Positions 6,553 through 16,485 are shown, counted from the first letter of the stretch. The stretch: 64,000 nucleotides of DNA from Virgibacillus phasianinus (GCF_002216775.1 NZ_CP022315.1:1426001-1490000), one strand, 5' to 3'. Numbers and translations are program-made. The notes: generated by a model from the sequence alone, not told the origin.

Positions 6553-8253
6553 ATGAAATTGTCCAAATTTTCATTACTCTTGGCGTTAGGTCTTTTGCTA
6601 AGTGTATTCATGGTCGCGTGCTCAAGTGGAGACGAGAGCAGCAAAGATTCAGGTGGCGATTCAGACAAAGGCACTGAAGAAAAAGCCGCAGCTGAAGGGG
6701 AAGATGTAGAACAAGTACTTAATCTATTGGAAAGTGACACCATACCTACAATGGACGTGTCAATGGCTACCGATGAGATCGCTTTCATTTATCTAGGAAA
6801 TACAATGGAGGGACTATATCGTCTTGGGGAAGACGCCAAAATGACTCCAGGTATTGCTAAAGACCACACAGTTAGTGATGACGGACTAACTTGGACATTT
6901 AATCTTCGTGAAGATGCTAAATGGTCAAACGGGGATCCAGTGACAGCAAATGACTTTGTTTATGCATGGCAACGTGCGGTAGATCCTAAAACTGGATCTG
7001 AGTATGGCCCATACATGATGGGTGGCGTAATCAAAAACGCTACTAAAGTAAACGAAGGTGAAATGCCTGTTGAAAAGTTGGGTGTTAAAGCTAAAGACGA
7101 CTATACACTAGTTGTTACGCTTGAAAAACCAACACCATATTTTGAATCATTAACAGCTTTTGGAACCTTTTATCCATTAAATCAAAAGTTTGTTGAAGCA
7201 CAGGGCGATAAATATGCAACAAGCTCTGATACATTATTATCCAACGGCCCATTCGTTATTAAAGATTGGAAGAGCACTTCAACATCTTGGAACTTAGTGA
7301 AAAATGATAAGTACTGGGATGCCGAAGCTGTAAACTTAAATAAATTAACATTTAATGTTGTTAAAGACCCACAAGTTGGCGTGGATTTATATGAAAAAGG
7401 TAAAGTACACCGTGCAGGTATTTCCTCTGACCTAGTGGATAAATATTCATCACACGATGACTTTACGATTACACCAGAGGCATCATTATTCTATTTGAAA
7501 TTTAACCAAACAACTTCAGATGCACTTGCTAACGTAAATATCCGTAAAGCACTTAGCATGTCTATCAACAAGCAGGCTTTAGTTGATGAGGTTATCAATA
7601 ACGGTTCCGTTGTTTCAAATGGTTTCGTACCAGCTAACTTCTCGTTCCATCCTGAAACTGGTGAAGACTTCCGCGAAATCAATGGGGATCTCGTAACTTA
7701 TGACAAAGAAAAAGCTAAAGAATTATGGGAAAAAGGGTTAAAAGAAATTGGTAAAGATAAAGTATCACTTGAGTTCCTTGGTGGCGACGGTGAAACTACG
7801 AAGATCATGAACGAATACCTTGCTAATCAAATGCAATCAAACCTACCAGGTTTAGACATTACATTAGTTCAAGTTCCATTTGAACAACGTCTTGAAAAAG
7901 ACACAAACATGGACTATCAAATTCAATTCTCTGGATGGGGTCCTGACTATCTTGATCCATACACTTGGTTGAACCTATGGTTGACTGATGGTGGAAACAA
8001 TAAGATGGGTTACTCTAATCCTGAATATGACAAACTAGTTCAAAGTACTGTAAATGAATTAGCTCTTGAACCAGTAAAACGTTATGAAGCATTCTTAGAA
8101 GCTGAGAAGATTTTGGCTGAAGATGCTGCTGTTGCACCATTGTATCAAAGCGCTCGCGCACAATTGATTTCACCTCAATATCAAGGTGTTATTAACAACC
8201 CAATGGGTGCTACTTATGATTATAAGTGGGCAAGTGTAGGTGCAGCTGAATAA
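6553..8253 (+). CDS. oppA: Oligopeptide-binding lipoprotein, paralogue 2
   Basis: 566-residue lipoprotein with lipobox MVAC (Cys23), a Ser/Gly/Asp/Glu-rich linker to about residue 55, and the SBP_bac_5 body (PGIAKDHTVSDDGLTWTFNL, NIRKALSMSINKQALVDEVI, a C-terminal LYQSARAQLISPQYQGVINNP). It is a tandem paralogue of the gene at 3194; the lengths, order of motifs and even the promoter are shared. It lies directly upstream of oppB, separated by a 166-nt gap with a hairpin, so this copy is probably the main receptor of the permease. Differences cluster in ligand-facing segments (for example PDYLDPYTWLN against PDFLDPYTFLN), so the two may differ in peptide preference. That is inference. Confidence 0.9.
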   Translation: MKLSKFSLLLALGLLLSVFMVACSSGDESSKDSGGDSDKGTEEKAAAEGEDVEQVLNLLESDTIPTMDVSMATDEIAFIYLGNTMEGLYRLGEDAKMTPGIAKDHTVSDDGLTWTFNLREDAKWSNGDPVTANDFVYAWQRAVDPKTGSEYGPYMMGGVIKNATKVNEGEMPVEKLGVKAKDDYTLVVTLEKPTPYFESLTAFGTFYPLNQKFVEAQGDKYATSSDTLLSNGPFVIKDWKSTSTSWNLVKNDKYWDAEAVNLNKLTFNVVKDPQVGVDLYEKGKVHRAGISSDLVDKYSSHDDFTITPEASLFYLKFNQTTSDALANVNIRKALSMSINKQALVDEVINNGSVVSNGFVPANFSFHPETGEDFREINGDLVTYDKEKAKELWEKGLKEIGKDKVSLEFLGGDGETTKIMNEYLANQMQSNLPGLDITLVQVPFEQRLEKDTNMDYQIQFSGWGPDYLDPYTWLNLWLTDGGNNKMGYSNPEYDKLVQSTVNELALEPVKRYEAFLEAEKILAEDAAVAPLYQSARAQLISPQYQGVINNPMGATYDYKWASVGAAE

Positions 8254-8299
8254 CCAGGCTTTCTATTCATAAGAATATGCTGGGTTAAATTTGTTGGGT

Positions 8300-8337
8300 A
8301 AAGGGAGTATATTCCGAGATGGCGTATACTCTCTTTT
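8300..8337 (+). terminator. Intercistronic hairpin between oppA2 and oppB
   Basis: AAAGGGAGTATA and TATACTCTCTTTT flank a 13-nt loop. Such hairpins between a binding-protein gene and its permease genes usually act as partial terminators or 3' stabilisers, giving more receptor than permease. Confidence 0.65.
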
Positions 8338-8419
8338 CCAATGCAATAAAAAAGTCGTACAATTGTAAAGAATCGAATTTTTACAACATGAACCGACAAA
8401 ATTCTTAGGAGGTGCAAGT

Positions 8420-9349
8420 ATGACGCGATATTTACTAAAACGTATCATGTATATGGCGATCACATTATTTTTAATTGCTACAATTTCGTTCTTCCTTATG
8501 AAACTATTACCAGGGAGTCCGCTAAATGCTGAAAACAAACTTTCAGAAGAACAAGCTGCAGTTGTACTAGCTAAGTATGGGCTTGATGATCCAGTTCCAA
8601 TTCAATATCTGAAATATATGGGTGGGCTTGTGCAAGGTGATTTAGGTATTTCCTTTGCATTCTCGAATACACCTGTTACAGACATTATTACGGACAGGAT
8701 TGGACCTTCAATACAAATTGGTTTTCAGGCTATGTTAGTAGGTACTATATTAGGGATTCTTCTCGGTTTAGTTGCCTCAGTTTTCCATAACGGTTTTCTC
8801 GACTATGGTTCCACGATTCTGGCTGTACTCGGTACATCCATTCCATCCTTCGTATTTGCTGGACTATTACAGTGGGGACTTGCAGTTAAGTTAGGCTGGT
8901 TTCCTGTTGCGCTATGGGAAGGATTCGAATATTCGGTATTACCGACCATTGCATTAATGATTTTCCCACTGGCTACAGCCGCGCGTTTTACTCGAACGGA
9001 AATGCTTGAGGTGTTAGGATCAGATTTCATCCTTACTGCACGAGCAAAGGGTGTACGAGAAACAGGAATTATTTTCAAGCACGGACTTCGTAACGCATTA
9101 ATACCACTTGTTACGATAATTGGACCAATGGCAGTAAGCTTAATGACTGGTACACTTGTAATTGAACAAATATTTGCGATACCAGGGCTTGGGGACCAGT
9201 TCGTATCATCTGTTATGGTTAACGACTATCCTACCATTATGGGAACAACATTATTATTTGCCTTTTTATTTGTTGTTATTATTCTAGTAGTCGACTTATT
9301 ATATGGACTAATTGATCCTAGAATCAGAATTACAGGAGGGGAGAGTTAA
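8420..9349 (+). CDS. oppB: Oligopeptide ABC transporter permease
   Basis: 309-residue membrane protein with six predicted helices. It begins MTRYLLKRIMYMAITLFLIATISFFLMKLLPGSP, the usual OppB N-terminus. The cytoplasmic EAA-type loop (EMLEVLGSDFILTARAKGVRE...FKHGLRNALIPLVT), which docks on the ATPases, is near residues 193-230. GAIPGLG-like residues (IFAIPGLGDQFVSSV) follow. AGGAGGTG lies 7 nt before the ATG. The next gene starts 2 nt after the stop, so they are translationally linked. Confidence 0.93.
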   Translation: MTRYLLKRIMYMAITLFLIATISFFLMKLLPGSPLNAENKLSEEQAAVVLAKYGLDDPVPIQYLKYMGGLVQGDLGISFAFSNTPVTDIITDRIGPSIQIGFQAMLVGTILGILLGLVASVFHNGFLDYGSTILAVLGTSIPSFVFAGLLQWGLAVKLGWFPVALWEGFEYSVLPTIALMIFPLATAARFTRTEMLEVLGSDFILTARAKGVRETGIIFKHGLRNALIPLVTIIGPMAVSLMTGTLVIEQIFAIPGLGDQFVSSVMVNDYPTIMGTTLLFAFLFVVIILVVDLLYGLIDPRIRITGGES

Positions 9350-9351
9350 AG

Positions 9352-10497
9352 ATGGACCAGAATAAACTACCAAAAGAGCTTTTCGAACCCCTCGAGCAAA
9401 ATGATGATGCAGGTGAGAAAATAGCAAAACCCAGTAGAACCTTTTTACAAGATGCGACTCGAACATTTTTAAAAAACAAACTTGCAATTGTTTCAGTATT
9501 AATTTTGATCATTATTGGAATTATGAGTGCCTTTGGGCCTGGTATGAATGAATATGGCTATAATGATCAGGATGTTACACGAGGAACCATGCCACCTCGA
9601 ATTAAAGCCTTGGATGGCATAGGCTGGTTAGGTTTTGATGGAACATTAAGCAGCAGCTTTGAAGCTGAAAATGTAGAAGAAGCGACCAAAGATGCTTATA
9701 TGCGCTATGATAATAAGAAAGAATTTATTGATATTGAAGTGAAAGACAAGGGTAATGGAACTGCTGATTCTGCAGAGGTGGAAGCTACCTACCATGTTTA
9801 TCAAGCAAAAGATATGGATGATACCTATTTTTGGCTTGGCACAGATAATCTGGGCCGGGATCAGTGGACACGTCTTTGGAAAGGTACACGTGTTTCATTA
9901 TACATTGCGTTTTTAGCAGCAGCTATTGACCTTATTATTGGTGTAGCCTACGGCGGTATTTCTGGATATGCCGGCGGCCGAGTGGATAATATTTTGCAGC
10001 GTATTATGGAAGTGTTAGTAGGTATTCCAAACCTGGTTGTTATTCTGTTAATGATCATAATTCTGCAGCCGGGTATTCTCTCGATTACGATTGCCCTGAC
10101 CATAACGGGATGGATTGGCATGGCCAGGATAGTACGTGGTGAGATAATGAAAATTAAAAACATGGAATATGTATTAGCATCGAGAACTTTAGGTACAAAA
10201 AGTTCGAAAATAATTACTAGGCACTTATTACCGAATATAAGTGGTGTCATTATCATTAATACCATGTTCACGATTCCTAGTGCGATATTTTTCGAAGCAT
10301 TTTTAAGCTTTATCGGTCTAGGGCTGGTACCACCGGAAGCATCATTAGGAACATTGATTAACACAGGGTTTGATTATATTAGAATCTATCCGTTCCTACT
10401 GTTATATCCAGCAATTATTATTTCTGTCATCATGATTGCATTTAATATTGTTGCTGACGGATTGCGGGATGCTTTTGATCCAAGAATGCACAAATAA
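9352..10497 (+). CDS. oppC: Oligopeptide ABC transporter permease with enlarged external loop
   Basis: 381-residue permease, clearly longer than the roughly 300 residues of classical OppC. After a cytoplasmic N-terminus and helix 1 (LAIVSVLILIIIGIMSAFG, about residues 43-61) comes a hydrophilic stretch of about 100 residues (62-160) containing RGTMPPRIKALDGIGWLG and an acidic segment, before the conserved GTDNLGRDQWTRLWKGTRVSL entry to the permease domain. The EAA loop (EIMKIKNMEYVLASRTLG...RHLLPN) is near residues 265-300. The insertion is probably extracytoplasmic and may contact OppA. It belongs to the oppA2BCDF unit, 18 nt before oppD. Confidence 0.9.
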   Translation: MDQNKLPKELFEPLEQNDDAGEKIAKPSRTFLQDATRTFLKNKLAIVSVLILIIIGIMSAFGPGMNEYGYNDQDVTRGTMPPRIKALDGIGWLGFDGTLSSSFEAENVEEATKDAYMRYDNKKEFIDIEVKDKGNGTADSAEVEATYHVYQAKDMDDTYFWLGTDNLGRDQWTRLWKGTRVSLYIAFLAAAIDLIIGVAYGGISGYAGGRVDNILQRIMEVLVGIPNLVVILLMIIILQPGILSITIALTITGWIGMARIVRGEIMKIKNMEYVLASRTLGTKSSKIITRHLLPNISGVIIINTMFTIPSAIFFEAFLSFIGLGLVPPEASLGTLINTGFDYIRIYPFLLLYPAIIISVIMIAFNIVADGLRDAFDPRMHK

Positions 10498-10515
10498 TAA
10501 GGAAGGTGTTTATAA

Positions 10516-11589
10516 ATGAGTAAATTACTAGAAGTGAATGACCTAAAAGTATCATTTAACACCTTTGGCGGCGAAGTTCAGGCGGTACGCGGTGTAACCT
10601 TTGATATAAATAAAGGGGAAACATTAGCAATTGTTGGTGAGTCAGGCTCAGGTAAATCTGTTACAACAAAAGCTATTATGCGCCTTCTTCCTAAACCACA
10701 GGGTGTTATAAAAGAAGGGTCAATTTTGTTCGAAGGTGACGATTTAGTCAATAAAACTGAAAAAGAAATGCAAAAAATTCGCGGAAAAGATATATCAATG
10801 ATCTTCCAGGACCCAATGTCATCATTGAACCCAACAATGAAAATTGGCAACCAGATTATGGAAGGATTAATGAAGCACCAAAAAATGAATCGCAGAAATG
10901 CAAATGAACGTGCAGTGGAGTTATTGAAACTTGTTGGTATTCCAAATGCAGAAAAACGATTGCATCAATATCCACACCAATTTTCGGGTGGTATGCGACA
11001 ACGTGTTGTTGTGGCGATAGCATTAGCTTGTAATCCTAAGCTATTAATTGCGGACGAACCTACAACTGCACTTGATGTAACGATTCAGGCACAAATATTA
11101 GAATTAATGAAAGATATCCAAAGGGAAACAAGCAGTGCGATTGTTTTCATTACACATGACTTGGGTGTAGTGGCAAACGTTGCAGACCGGGTAGCGGTTA
11201 TGTATGCAGGAAGAATAGTTGAAATTGGAACAACTGAAGAAATTTTTTATAATCCGAAACATCCATATACATGGGGGCTTTTAGGATCGATGCCTACACT
11301 GGATGATAATACAGATGATTTGATTACTATCCCAGGCAGCCCGCCAGATATGACAGATCCACCTAAAGGTGACGCATTTGCACCAAGGAATGCATACGCA
11401 TTAAAAATTGATGAAGAAATGCAGCCGCCAATGTTCAAGGTATCTGATACACATTATGCTGCAACATGGCTACTGCATGAAAATGCTCCAAAGGTTGAGC
11501 CGCCGGCATCAGTACAAAAACGAATGCAGGGCTTTTCATCAACTGGTGTGACTCCAAGCGTTAAGGAAGGTGAACTACATGACAGCTGA
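10516..11589 (+). CDS. oppD: Oligopeptide transporter ATPase
   Basis: 357-residue cytoplasmic ABC ATPase. Walker A GESGSGKS is at residues 41-48, the Q-loop in [12 protein letters not shown], the signature FSGGMRQR, Walker [13 protein letters not shown] and the switch His in ITHDLGV. The C-terminal oligo_HPY region ([18 protein letters not shown]) is typical of the OppD/DppD group, which often binds an Fe-S cluster in some members; no Cys cluster is seen here. It pairs with OppF. It overlaps oppF by 11 nt. Confidence 0.93.
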   Translation: MSKLLEVNDLKVSFNTFGGEVQAVRGVTFDINKGETLAIVGESGSGKSVTTKAIMRLLPKPQGVIKEGSILFEGDDLVNKTEKEMQKIRGKDISMIFQDPMSSLNPTMKIGNQIMEGLMKHQKMNRRNANERAVELLKLVGIPNAEKRLHQYPHQFSGGMRQRVVVAIALACNPKLLIADEPTTALDVTIQAQILELMKDIQRETSSAIVFITHDLGVVANVADRVAVMYAGRIVEIGTTEEIFYNPKHPYTWGLLGSMPTLDDNTDDLITIPGSPPDMTDPPKGDAFAPRNAYALKIDEEMQPPMFKVSDTHYAATWLLHENAPKVEPPASVQKRMQGFSSTGVTPSVKEGELHDS

Positions 11590-12514
11590 AAAACTATTAG
11601 AAGTTAGTAACTTAAAGCGTCATTTTAAAATTGGCAGAAAAGGTGTCGTCAAAGCTGTTGACGGTCTAAACTTTGATATATATAAAGGTGAAACATTTGG
11701 ATTAGTTGGTGAGTCGGGCTGTGGTAAATCAACAACTGGCAGAACCATTATCCGTTTATATGAAGCAACTGATGGAACAGTTAAATTTAGAGGCGAAAAT
11801 GTACATGGAAAGAAATCGACAGCCGATATGAAGAAATTCAATCGTAAAATGCAGATGATTTTTCAGGATCCATCATCGTCACTTAATCCAAGAATGACTG
11901 TTATGGATATTATTGCAGAGGGAATTGATGTTCATAACCTGGCTAAAGATGCAAAAGAACGCAGGCAACGTGTTGAGGAATTGCTTGTGACTGTTGGTCT
12001 AAACAAAGAACACGCAACTCGTTTCCCGCATGAATTTAGTGGCGGCCAGCGTCAGCGGATTGGAATTGCACGTGCATTAGCTGTTAAACCGGAATTTATT
12101 ATAGCGGATGAGCCTATATCAGCACTTGACGTGTCAATCCAGGCTCAAGTAGTAAACCTGTTGAAGAAATTGCAACGGGAGTACGGGTTAACCTATCTAT
12201 TTATCGCACATGATTTATCAATGGTGAAATATCTGAGTGACCGCATTGGTGTAATGTATTTCGGAAATATGGTAGAGCTTGCGGACAGTGACGAATTGTA
12301 CAGAAACCCATTACATCCTTATACGAAATCATTATTGTCTGCAATTCCGTTACCCGACCCGGAATATGAGCGCAACCGTAAACGAATTGAGTATGATCCA
12401 ACGGTACACAACACGGATGAAGAACCGGAATTCAGGGAAGTTGCACCAAGACACTGGGTGCGTTGTACACCAACCGAATTCGAGCAGTATAAAAAAGAAC
12501 TGCAAACAAACTAA
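11579..12514 (+). CDS. oppF: Oligopeptide transporter ATPase
   Basis: 311-residue ABC ATPase. Walker A GESGCGKS at residues 44-51, Q-loop MIFQDPSSSLNP, signature FSGGQRQR, Walker B FIIADEPISALD, switch His in IAHDLSM, and an HPYTKSLLSAIP C-terminal motif. The ATG at 11579 sits 7 nt after AAGGAAGGTG; the GTG at 11570 lies inside that ribosome site and is rejected. It is the last gene of the opp unit; a strong terminator follows at 12544. Confidence 0.93.
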   Translation: MTAEKLLEVSNLKRHFKIGRKGVVKAVDGLNFDIYKGETFGLVGESGCGKSTTGRTIIRLYEATDGTVKFRGENVHGKKSTADMKKFNRKMQMIFQDPSSSLNPRMTVMDIIAEGIDVHNLAKDAKERRQRVEELLVTVGLNKEHATRFPHEFSGGQRQRIGIARALAVKPEFIIADEPISALDVSIQAQVVNLLKKLQREYGLTYLFIAHDLSMVKYLSDRIGVMYFGNMVELADSDELYRNPLHPYTKSLLSAIPLPDPEYERNRKRIEYDPTVHNTDEEPEFREVAPRHWVRCTPTEFEQYKKELQTN

Positions 12515-12543
12515 TGAGTACCATATATATAAATTATAGAAGA

Positions 12544-12577
12544 AGCCTTGCTATTCTCGTAGATAGCAAGGCTTTTT
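12544..12577 (+). terminator. Terminator of the opp operon
   Basis: AGCCTTGCTAT and ATAGCAAGGCT arms with an 8-nt loop, followed by TTTTT. Confidence 0.9.
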
Positions 12578-12854
12578 ACATATTTATTAGTATTACCTGT
12601 TTTATATTTTTCAGAAAGATTACGAGGGGATTGCGGATATTTATGCAAATATAGCTACAAAAACTGCATTTTATCATCCTTTATACCTAGTAAACTGTAA
12701 TATAGCAGGTATTTGTTATCATTCTATTATAATTGTAATATTCCCTGGGCTTAGCGGTAATTGTTGTAATAGACTCTTAACCTCTCTGTAACTGCATTGC
12801 TTATCCCCCTGTGGTACGATAGTCAATGTCAGAAATTTGAGGAGGGAACAACCT
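12578..12854. promoter_or_regulatory. Upstream region of the LysM-3D gene
   Basis: AT-rich 277 bp. Four TGTAAT/TGTAAC hexamers occur (around 12696, 12736, 12765 and 12787). These resemble WalR half-sites, but none pair with a 5-nt gap as the WalR consensus needs; the closest is TGTAAC-N5-TGCTTA. A weak -10 TACGAT is near 12813. WalR control of yocH is known in B. subtilis; here it is only a possibility. Confidence 0.3.
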
Positions 12855-13661
12855 ATGAAGAAGTTAGTAGCGATTATTGCTACAGGTATCATTATTGCTG
12901 GCGCAGGAATGACAAGTGTATCCGCTGAGGAGTATCAAGTAGAAAAAGGGGACAGCCTCTGGGATATAGCAAATGAATACAATACTACAGTCGATGATCT
13001 AGTTGAAATAAATGCATTAAAATCTACAGTAATTCACCCAAAACAAAAATTGTTTATTAATGAAACATATAAGGTTGAAAAAGGTGATACATTAATCGGA
13101 ATAGGAGATGAATTTGATGTTGCAGTTGATGACATCAAGTCATGGAATAATCTTGATTCCGATATTATAGTTATTGGTCAAGAGCTTAAAATTAATGGTG
13201 TAAACATAGATCAACAGCAAGACAATCAGCCAGCTAAAGCAGAAAAAGCAAGTGCATCTGAAGAAACACAAAAAGCAGAGCCAAAAACAGAAACAACTAA
13301 AAAAGCAGAGCCGAAAACTGAATCTGATGATTCAAATAGTGCGGAAAAAGCAGAAAATGACAGCCCAGACGGCAAAACAATTTCAGTATCTGCTACTGCT
13401 TATACAGCAGACTGCCCTGGATGTTCAGGGGTTACGTCAACAGGAATTGACTTAAATGCTAATCCAGATGCAAAAGTCATTGCAGTGGATCCAAATGTAA
13501 TTCCATTAGGATCTGAAGTTTATGTGGAAGGCTATGGCCGCGCTGTAGCTGGAGACGTCGGCAGTGGAATTAATGGTAATGAAATTGATGTCCATGTTGG
13601 TTCAAAAAGTGAAGCAAATACATGGGGTGTAAAAACAGTAAACGTAACAATATTAGATTAA
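12855..13661 (+). CDS. Secreted LysM-3D wall-binding protein (YocH-like)
   Basis: 268 residues. Signal peptide 1-24 (SVSA before EEYQVE). Two LysM repeats at about 27-68 (YQVEKGDSLWDIANEYNTT) and 72-113 (YKVEKGDTLIGIGDEFDV) bind peptidoglycan. A Lys/Glu/Thr-rich linker with repeated AEPKTE spans 120-180. The C-terminal 3D domain (about 185-268) has ATAYTADCPGC, TSTG, AVDPNVIPLGSEVYVEGYG and AGDVGSGINGNEIDVH, with the three conserved Asp residues that name the fold. This fits muralytic proteins such as B. subtilis YocH. The start at 12855 follows GAGGAGG; the upstream ATG at 12837 overlaps that site region. Confidence 0.88.
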   Translation: MKKLVAIIATGIIIAGAGMTSVSAEEYQVEKGDSLWDIANEYNTTVDDLVEINALKSTVIHPKQKLFINETYKVEKGDTLIGIGDEFDVAVDDIKSWNNLDSDIIVIGQELKINGVNIDQQQDNQPAKAEKASASEETQKAEPKTETTKKAEPKTESDDSNSAEKAENDSPDGKTISVSATAYTADCPGCSGVTSTGIDLNANPDAKVIAVDPNVIPLGSEVYVEGYGRAVAGDVGSGINGNEIDVHVGSKSEANTWGVKTVNVTILD

Positions 13662-13712
13662 TAACACACAAATCAATAACACACAATTGAATAGTAAACG
13701 TCAGTAAAAATG

Positions 13713-13751
13713 AAAGGAAAGCAACACTAATTTAGTTTGCTTTCCTTTTTT
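13713..13751 (+). terminator. Terminator of the LysM-3D gene
   Basis: AAAGGAAAGCAA (13713-13724) pairs with TTTGCTTTCCTTT (13735 on) and is followed by a T-run. Confidence 0.85.
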
Positions 13752-13754
13752 TAT

Positions 13755-13797
13755 GTGTCTAGCTCCAGTGCCCTGTGCTTTTGTTTGGGGTCGAAGC
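13755..13797. repeat. Degenerate dispersed repeat (TGTCTAGCTCCAG type)
   Basis: The sequence TGTCTAGCTCCAGTGCC followed by TTTTG and GGGGTCGAAGC resembles, from memory, a repeat common in Bacillaceae intergenic regions. A related remnant lies between kbl and tdh near 15444-15510 (GTCCAGCGACTAGTGG ... ACGCTTTTGCTTATCT). Confidence 0.4.
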
Positions 13798-13798
13798 A

Positions 13799-13927
13799 TT
13801 AAAGTTTAATGGATGATGGACTTGTATCCTGTTCAATTGTCTGATTTGGGTCCTGTGATTGCATGTATCCTACAATGCCAAACCCAATGATAAGCATCAG
13901 AAACAAAGCAACTAATATCTTTTTCAT
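13799..13927 (-). CDS. 42-residue single-span membrane peptide
   Basis: Small gene on the minus strand: MKKILVALFLMLIIGFGIVGYM, then a polar tail rich in Gln, Asp and Ser ending SSIKL. A basic start and one hydrophobic helix (residues 4-22) suggest a membrane-anchored or secreted peptide. GGGGGA lies 6 nt before the ATG. No family recognised. It lies alone between the LysM-3D gene and kbl. Confidence 0.5.
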   Translation of the reverse strand: MKKILVALFLMLIIGFGIVGYMQSQDPNQTIEQDTSPSSIKL

Positions 13928-14231
13928 AATTTTCCCCCGTTGATGTTGTTGATATATTAGATAATGACTTATTCTTTCTTAAATTATAATAAAAAAGTGA
14001 CTTTTTTACTATAGGATTTTATGACAAAATCCGATCAATTTCTTACAAATTTGCAAGGTTTTGAAACTAAAAGTGGAGTGTATGACAGTCCTATGTAGGT
14101 ATATACTAATTTTAACTCGTATTAAACATAATTAGTCAATTATGGTAAACTGTAATAGGAATGCGCTTCAACAATTGATATGACTTAAAGTCCAAAGTGT
14201 TAGAACGCTTACATAAGAAGGAGGAATTTAC
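13928..14231. promoter_or_regulatory. kbl-tdh upstream region
   Basis: Gene-free 304 bp between the small minus-strand gene and kbl. A dyad GGATTTT-ATGAC-AAAATCC lies at 14015-14033. TTAGAACGCTTACA at 14200-14213 matches the CcpA (cre) consensus at 12 of 14 positions and sits just before the ribosome site GAAGGAGG (14219). No clear riboswitch was seen. Confidence 0.35.
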
Positions 14232-15425
14232 ATGACTAGTAAGGCATTGGATTCATTTTTAAACGAAAATATTGCTGATTTGAAAGAGAAAGGTCTTTAC
14301 AACGATATCGAACCAGTACAGGGACCGAATGGACCGGTTATAAAAATAGATGGAAAAGAGTTAATAAATTTATCTTCCAATAACTACCTGGGACTAGCAA
14401 CTGATGAACGTTTAAAAAAGGTTGCAAAAGAAGCAGTTGAATCACATGGCGTTGGTGCTGGAGCGGTACGTACAATTAATGGTACATTGGATGTCCATGT
14501 AGAGCTTGAGAAAAAACTTGCTGAATTCAAAGATACAGAAGCAGCAATTGCGTACCAATCAGGATTTAATTGTAATATGGCGGCTATTTCAGCTGTAATG
14601 GATAAAAATGATGCGATTCTTTCAGATGAGCTAAACCATGCATCTATTATCGATGGATGCCGTTTATCAAAAGCGAAGATTATCCGGGTAAATCACTCTG
14701 ACATGGATGATTTGCGGAAGAAAGCAAAAGAAGCCGTTGAATCCGGAAATTACAACAAAGTTATGGTTATCACTGATGGCGTATTTTCAATGGATGGGGA
14801 CGTTGCGTTACTGCCGGAAATTGTAGACATTGCAGAGGAATTCGATTTGATTACCTATGTAGATGATGCCCATGGATCTGGTGTAATGGGTAAAGGCGCC
14901 GGAACTGTTAAACATTTTGGCCTGCAGGATCGAATTGATTTTCAAATGGGTACATTATCGAAGGCAATTGGTGTTGTTGGCGGTTATGTTGCAGGAAAAG
15001 ATAATCTGATCGACTGGCTTAAAGTTCGTTCCCGTCCATTTTTATTCTCAACAGCTGTTACTCCGGCAGATGCGGTTGCAAGTACAAAAGCTATTGAATT
15101 GCTTATGGAAAGCACGGACTTAAATGAGAAGCTTTGGGAAAATAGTGAGTACTTAAAAGAGGGATTAAAGAAACTTGGATTTGATATAGGGAATAGTGAA
15201 ACACCAATTACACCATGTGTAATCGGAGATGAGTTAGCTACCCAGAAGTTTAGTAAAAAGTTGTACGAAGAAGGCGTTTATGCAAAATCCATCGTATTTC
15301 CAACTGTGCCAAAAGGTACTGGACGTGTTCGTAATATGCCTAGTGCAGCACATACCAAGGAAATGCTTGATGAAGCATTGGCCATCTATGAAAAGGTTGG
15401 AAAAGAACTGGGCATCATTTCGTAA
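14232..15425 (+). CDS. kbl: Glycine C-acetyltransferase (2-amino-3-ketobutyrate CoA ligase)
   Basis: 397 residues, cytoplasmic. It cleaves 2-amino-3-ketobutyrate with CoA to glycine and acetyl-CoA, the second step of threonine breakdown. It belongs to the alpha-oxoamine synthase group of fold-type I PLP enzymes: Asp211/His214 in [12 protein letters not shown] and the Schiff-base Lys244 in [25 protein letters not shown] at about 48-58 is also conserved. Relatives such as BioF and ALAS share this fold; adjacency to threonine dehydrogenase favours Kbl. AAGGAGG precedes the ATG. The 107-nt gap to tdh lacks a terminator but holds a repeat remnant. Confidence 0.9.
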   Translation: MTSKALDSFLNENIADLKEKGLYNDIEPVQGPNGPVIKIDGKELINLSSNNYLGLATDERLKKVAKEAVESHGVGAGAVRTINGTLDVHVELEKKLAEFKDTEAAIAYQSGFNCNMAAISAVMDKNDAILSDELNHASIIDGCRLSKAKIIRVNHSDMDDLRKKAKEAVESGNYNKVMVITDGVFSMDGDVALLPEIVDIAEEFDLITYVDDAHGSGVMGKGAGTVKHFGLQDRIDFQMGTLSKAIGVVGGYVAGKDNLIDWLKVRSRPFLFSTAVTPADAVASTKAIELLMESTDLNEKLWENSEYLKEGLKKLGFDIGNSETPITPCVIGDELATQKFSKKLYEEGVYAKSIVFPTVPKGTGRVRNMPSAAHTKEMLDEALAIYEKVGKELGIIS

Positions 15426-15532
15426 TAGCAAACTTATTGTCAAGCTGCAGTGTCCAGCGACTAGTGGATCAATCGGGCCCATACACCGCTGCACAGACGC
15501 TTTTGCTTATCTATTTTTGGAGGTAAAAAGGA

Positions 15533-16483
15533 ATGAAGAAGATTTTGGTAACAGGGGCTTTAGGGCAAATTGGCTCTGAGCTTGTCACGAAATTGCGTGA
15601 AACATATGGAAAAGATAATGTAATTGGCACGGATATTAAAAAAAGGGAAGATCATAATGATGCAGATGGACCTTTTGAAATTGTGGATGTAACTGATTAT
15701 GACCGATTATTTGAAGTATCCAAAGAATATGAAGTAGATACAATCATGCATTTAGCAGCATTACTTTCTGCCAAAGCAGAAGCAATACCTAAGAAAGCAT
15801 GGGACTTAAATATGGGTGGACTAGTGAACGCGTTAGAGGTTGCCCGCGAACTTGATTTGCAGTTTTTTACACCAAGTTCCATCGGGGCATTTGGTCCTAA
15901 CACACCAAAAGATGATACCCCGCAGGATACAATTCAGCGCCCGACAACAATGTATGGCGTGAATAAGGTAGCTGGAGAATTGCTATGTGATTACTACTTT
16001 GCCCGTTTTGGCGTAGATACGCGCGGTGTTCGCTTTCCTGGACTAATATCCTATGTTACACCGCCGGGCGGAGGAACAACAGATTATTCAGTTGAAATTT
16101 ATTACGAGGCAGTAAAAAATAAAGCATATATATCCTATATTGGTGAAGGTACATTCATGGATATGATGTACATGCCAGATGCTCTAAATGCAATTATTCA
16201 ATTAATGGAGGCAGATGGAAGCAAGCTTGTGCATCGTAATGCATTTAATATCTCAGCAATATCAGCAGAACCGGAAGATTTTGCAAAAGCAATTCAAAAG
16301 TATATTCCGGAGTTTAAGCTTGATTATGATGTAGATCCCGTCCGTCAAGAGATCGCTGAAAGCTGGCCAAACCGAATTGACAGTTCTGCAGCTACTGAAG
16401 AATGGGGCTTTAAGGCAGAATATGACCTGGATAAAATGACCAAAGACATGCTTGCACAGGTAGAAGCAAAGTTTCAAAAGTGA
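15533..16483 (+). CDS. tdh: L-threonine 3-dehydrogenase, SDR (epimerase-like) type
   Basis: 316 residues. It oxidises L-threonine to 2-amino-3-ketobutyrate with NAD+. This is the short-chain-dehydrogenase form, not the zinc-dependent medium-chain Tdh: nucleotide-binding [10 protein letters not shown] at 8-17, [12 protein letters not shown] near 72-83, catalytic Tyr141-x3-Lys145 in [10 protein letters not shown], and [19 protein letters not shown], a stretch typical of SDR threonine dehydrogenases. Together with Kbl it converts threonine to glycine plus acetyl-CoA. GGAGG precedes the ATG, and a terminator follows at 16486. Confidence 0.88.
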   Translation: MKKILVTGALGQIGSELVTKLRETYGKDNVIGTDIKKREDHNDADGPFEIVDVTDYDRLFEVSKEYEVDTIMHLAALLSAKAEAIPKKAWDLNMGGLVNALEVARELDLQFFTPSSIGAFGPNTPKDDTPQDTIQRPTTMYGVNKVAGELLCDYYFARFGVDTRGVRFPGLISYVTPPGGGTTDYSVEIYYEAVKNKAYISYIGEGTFMDMMYMPDALNAIIQLMEADGSKLVHRNAFNISAISAEPEDFAKAIQKYIPEFKLDYDVDPVRQEIAESWPNRIDSSAATEEWGFKAEYDLDKMTKDMLAQVEAKFQK

Positions 16484-16485
16484 TG

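Noticed and set aside
12279-12539. 86-codon frame overlapping the end of oppF
   Set aside because: Frame-shifted shadow of oppF, whose conserved motifs run through the region.
12578-12854. WalR box before the LysM-3D gene
   Set aside because: Several TGTAAY half-sites exist, but none form the direct repeat with a 5-nt gap, so I kept it only as a weak remark.
15533-16483. Zinc-dependent medium-chain threonine dehydrogenase
   Set aside because: The sequence has an SDR GxxGxxG turn and YxxxK pair and no zinc-ligand pattern.
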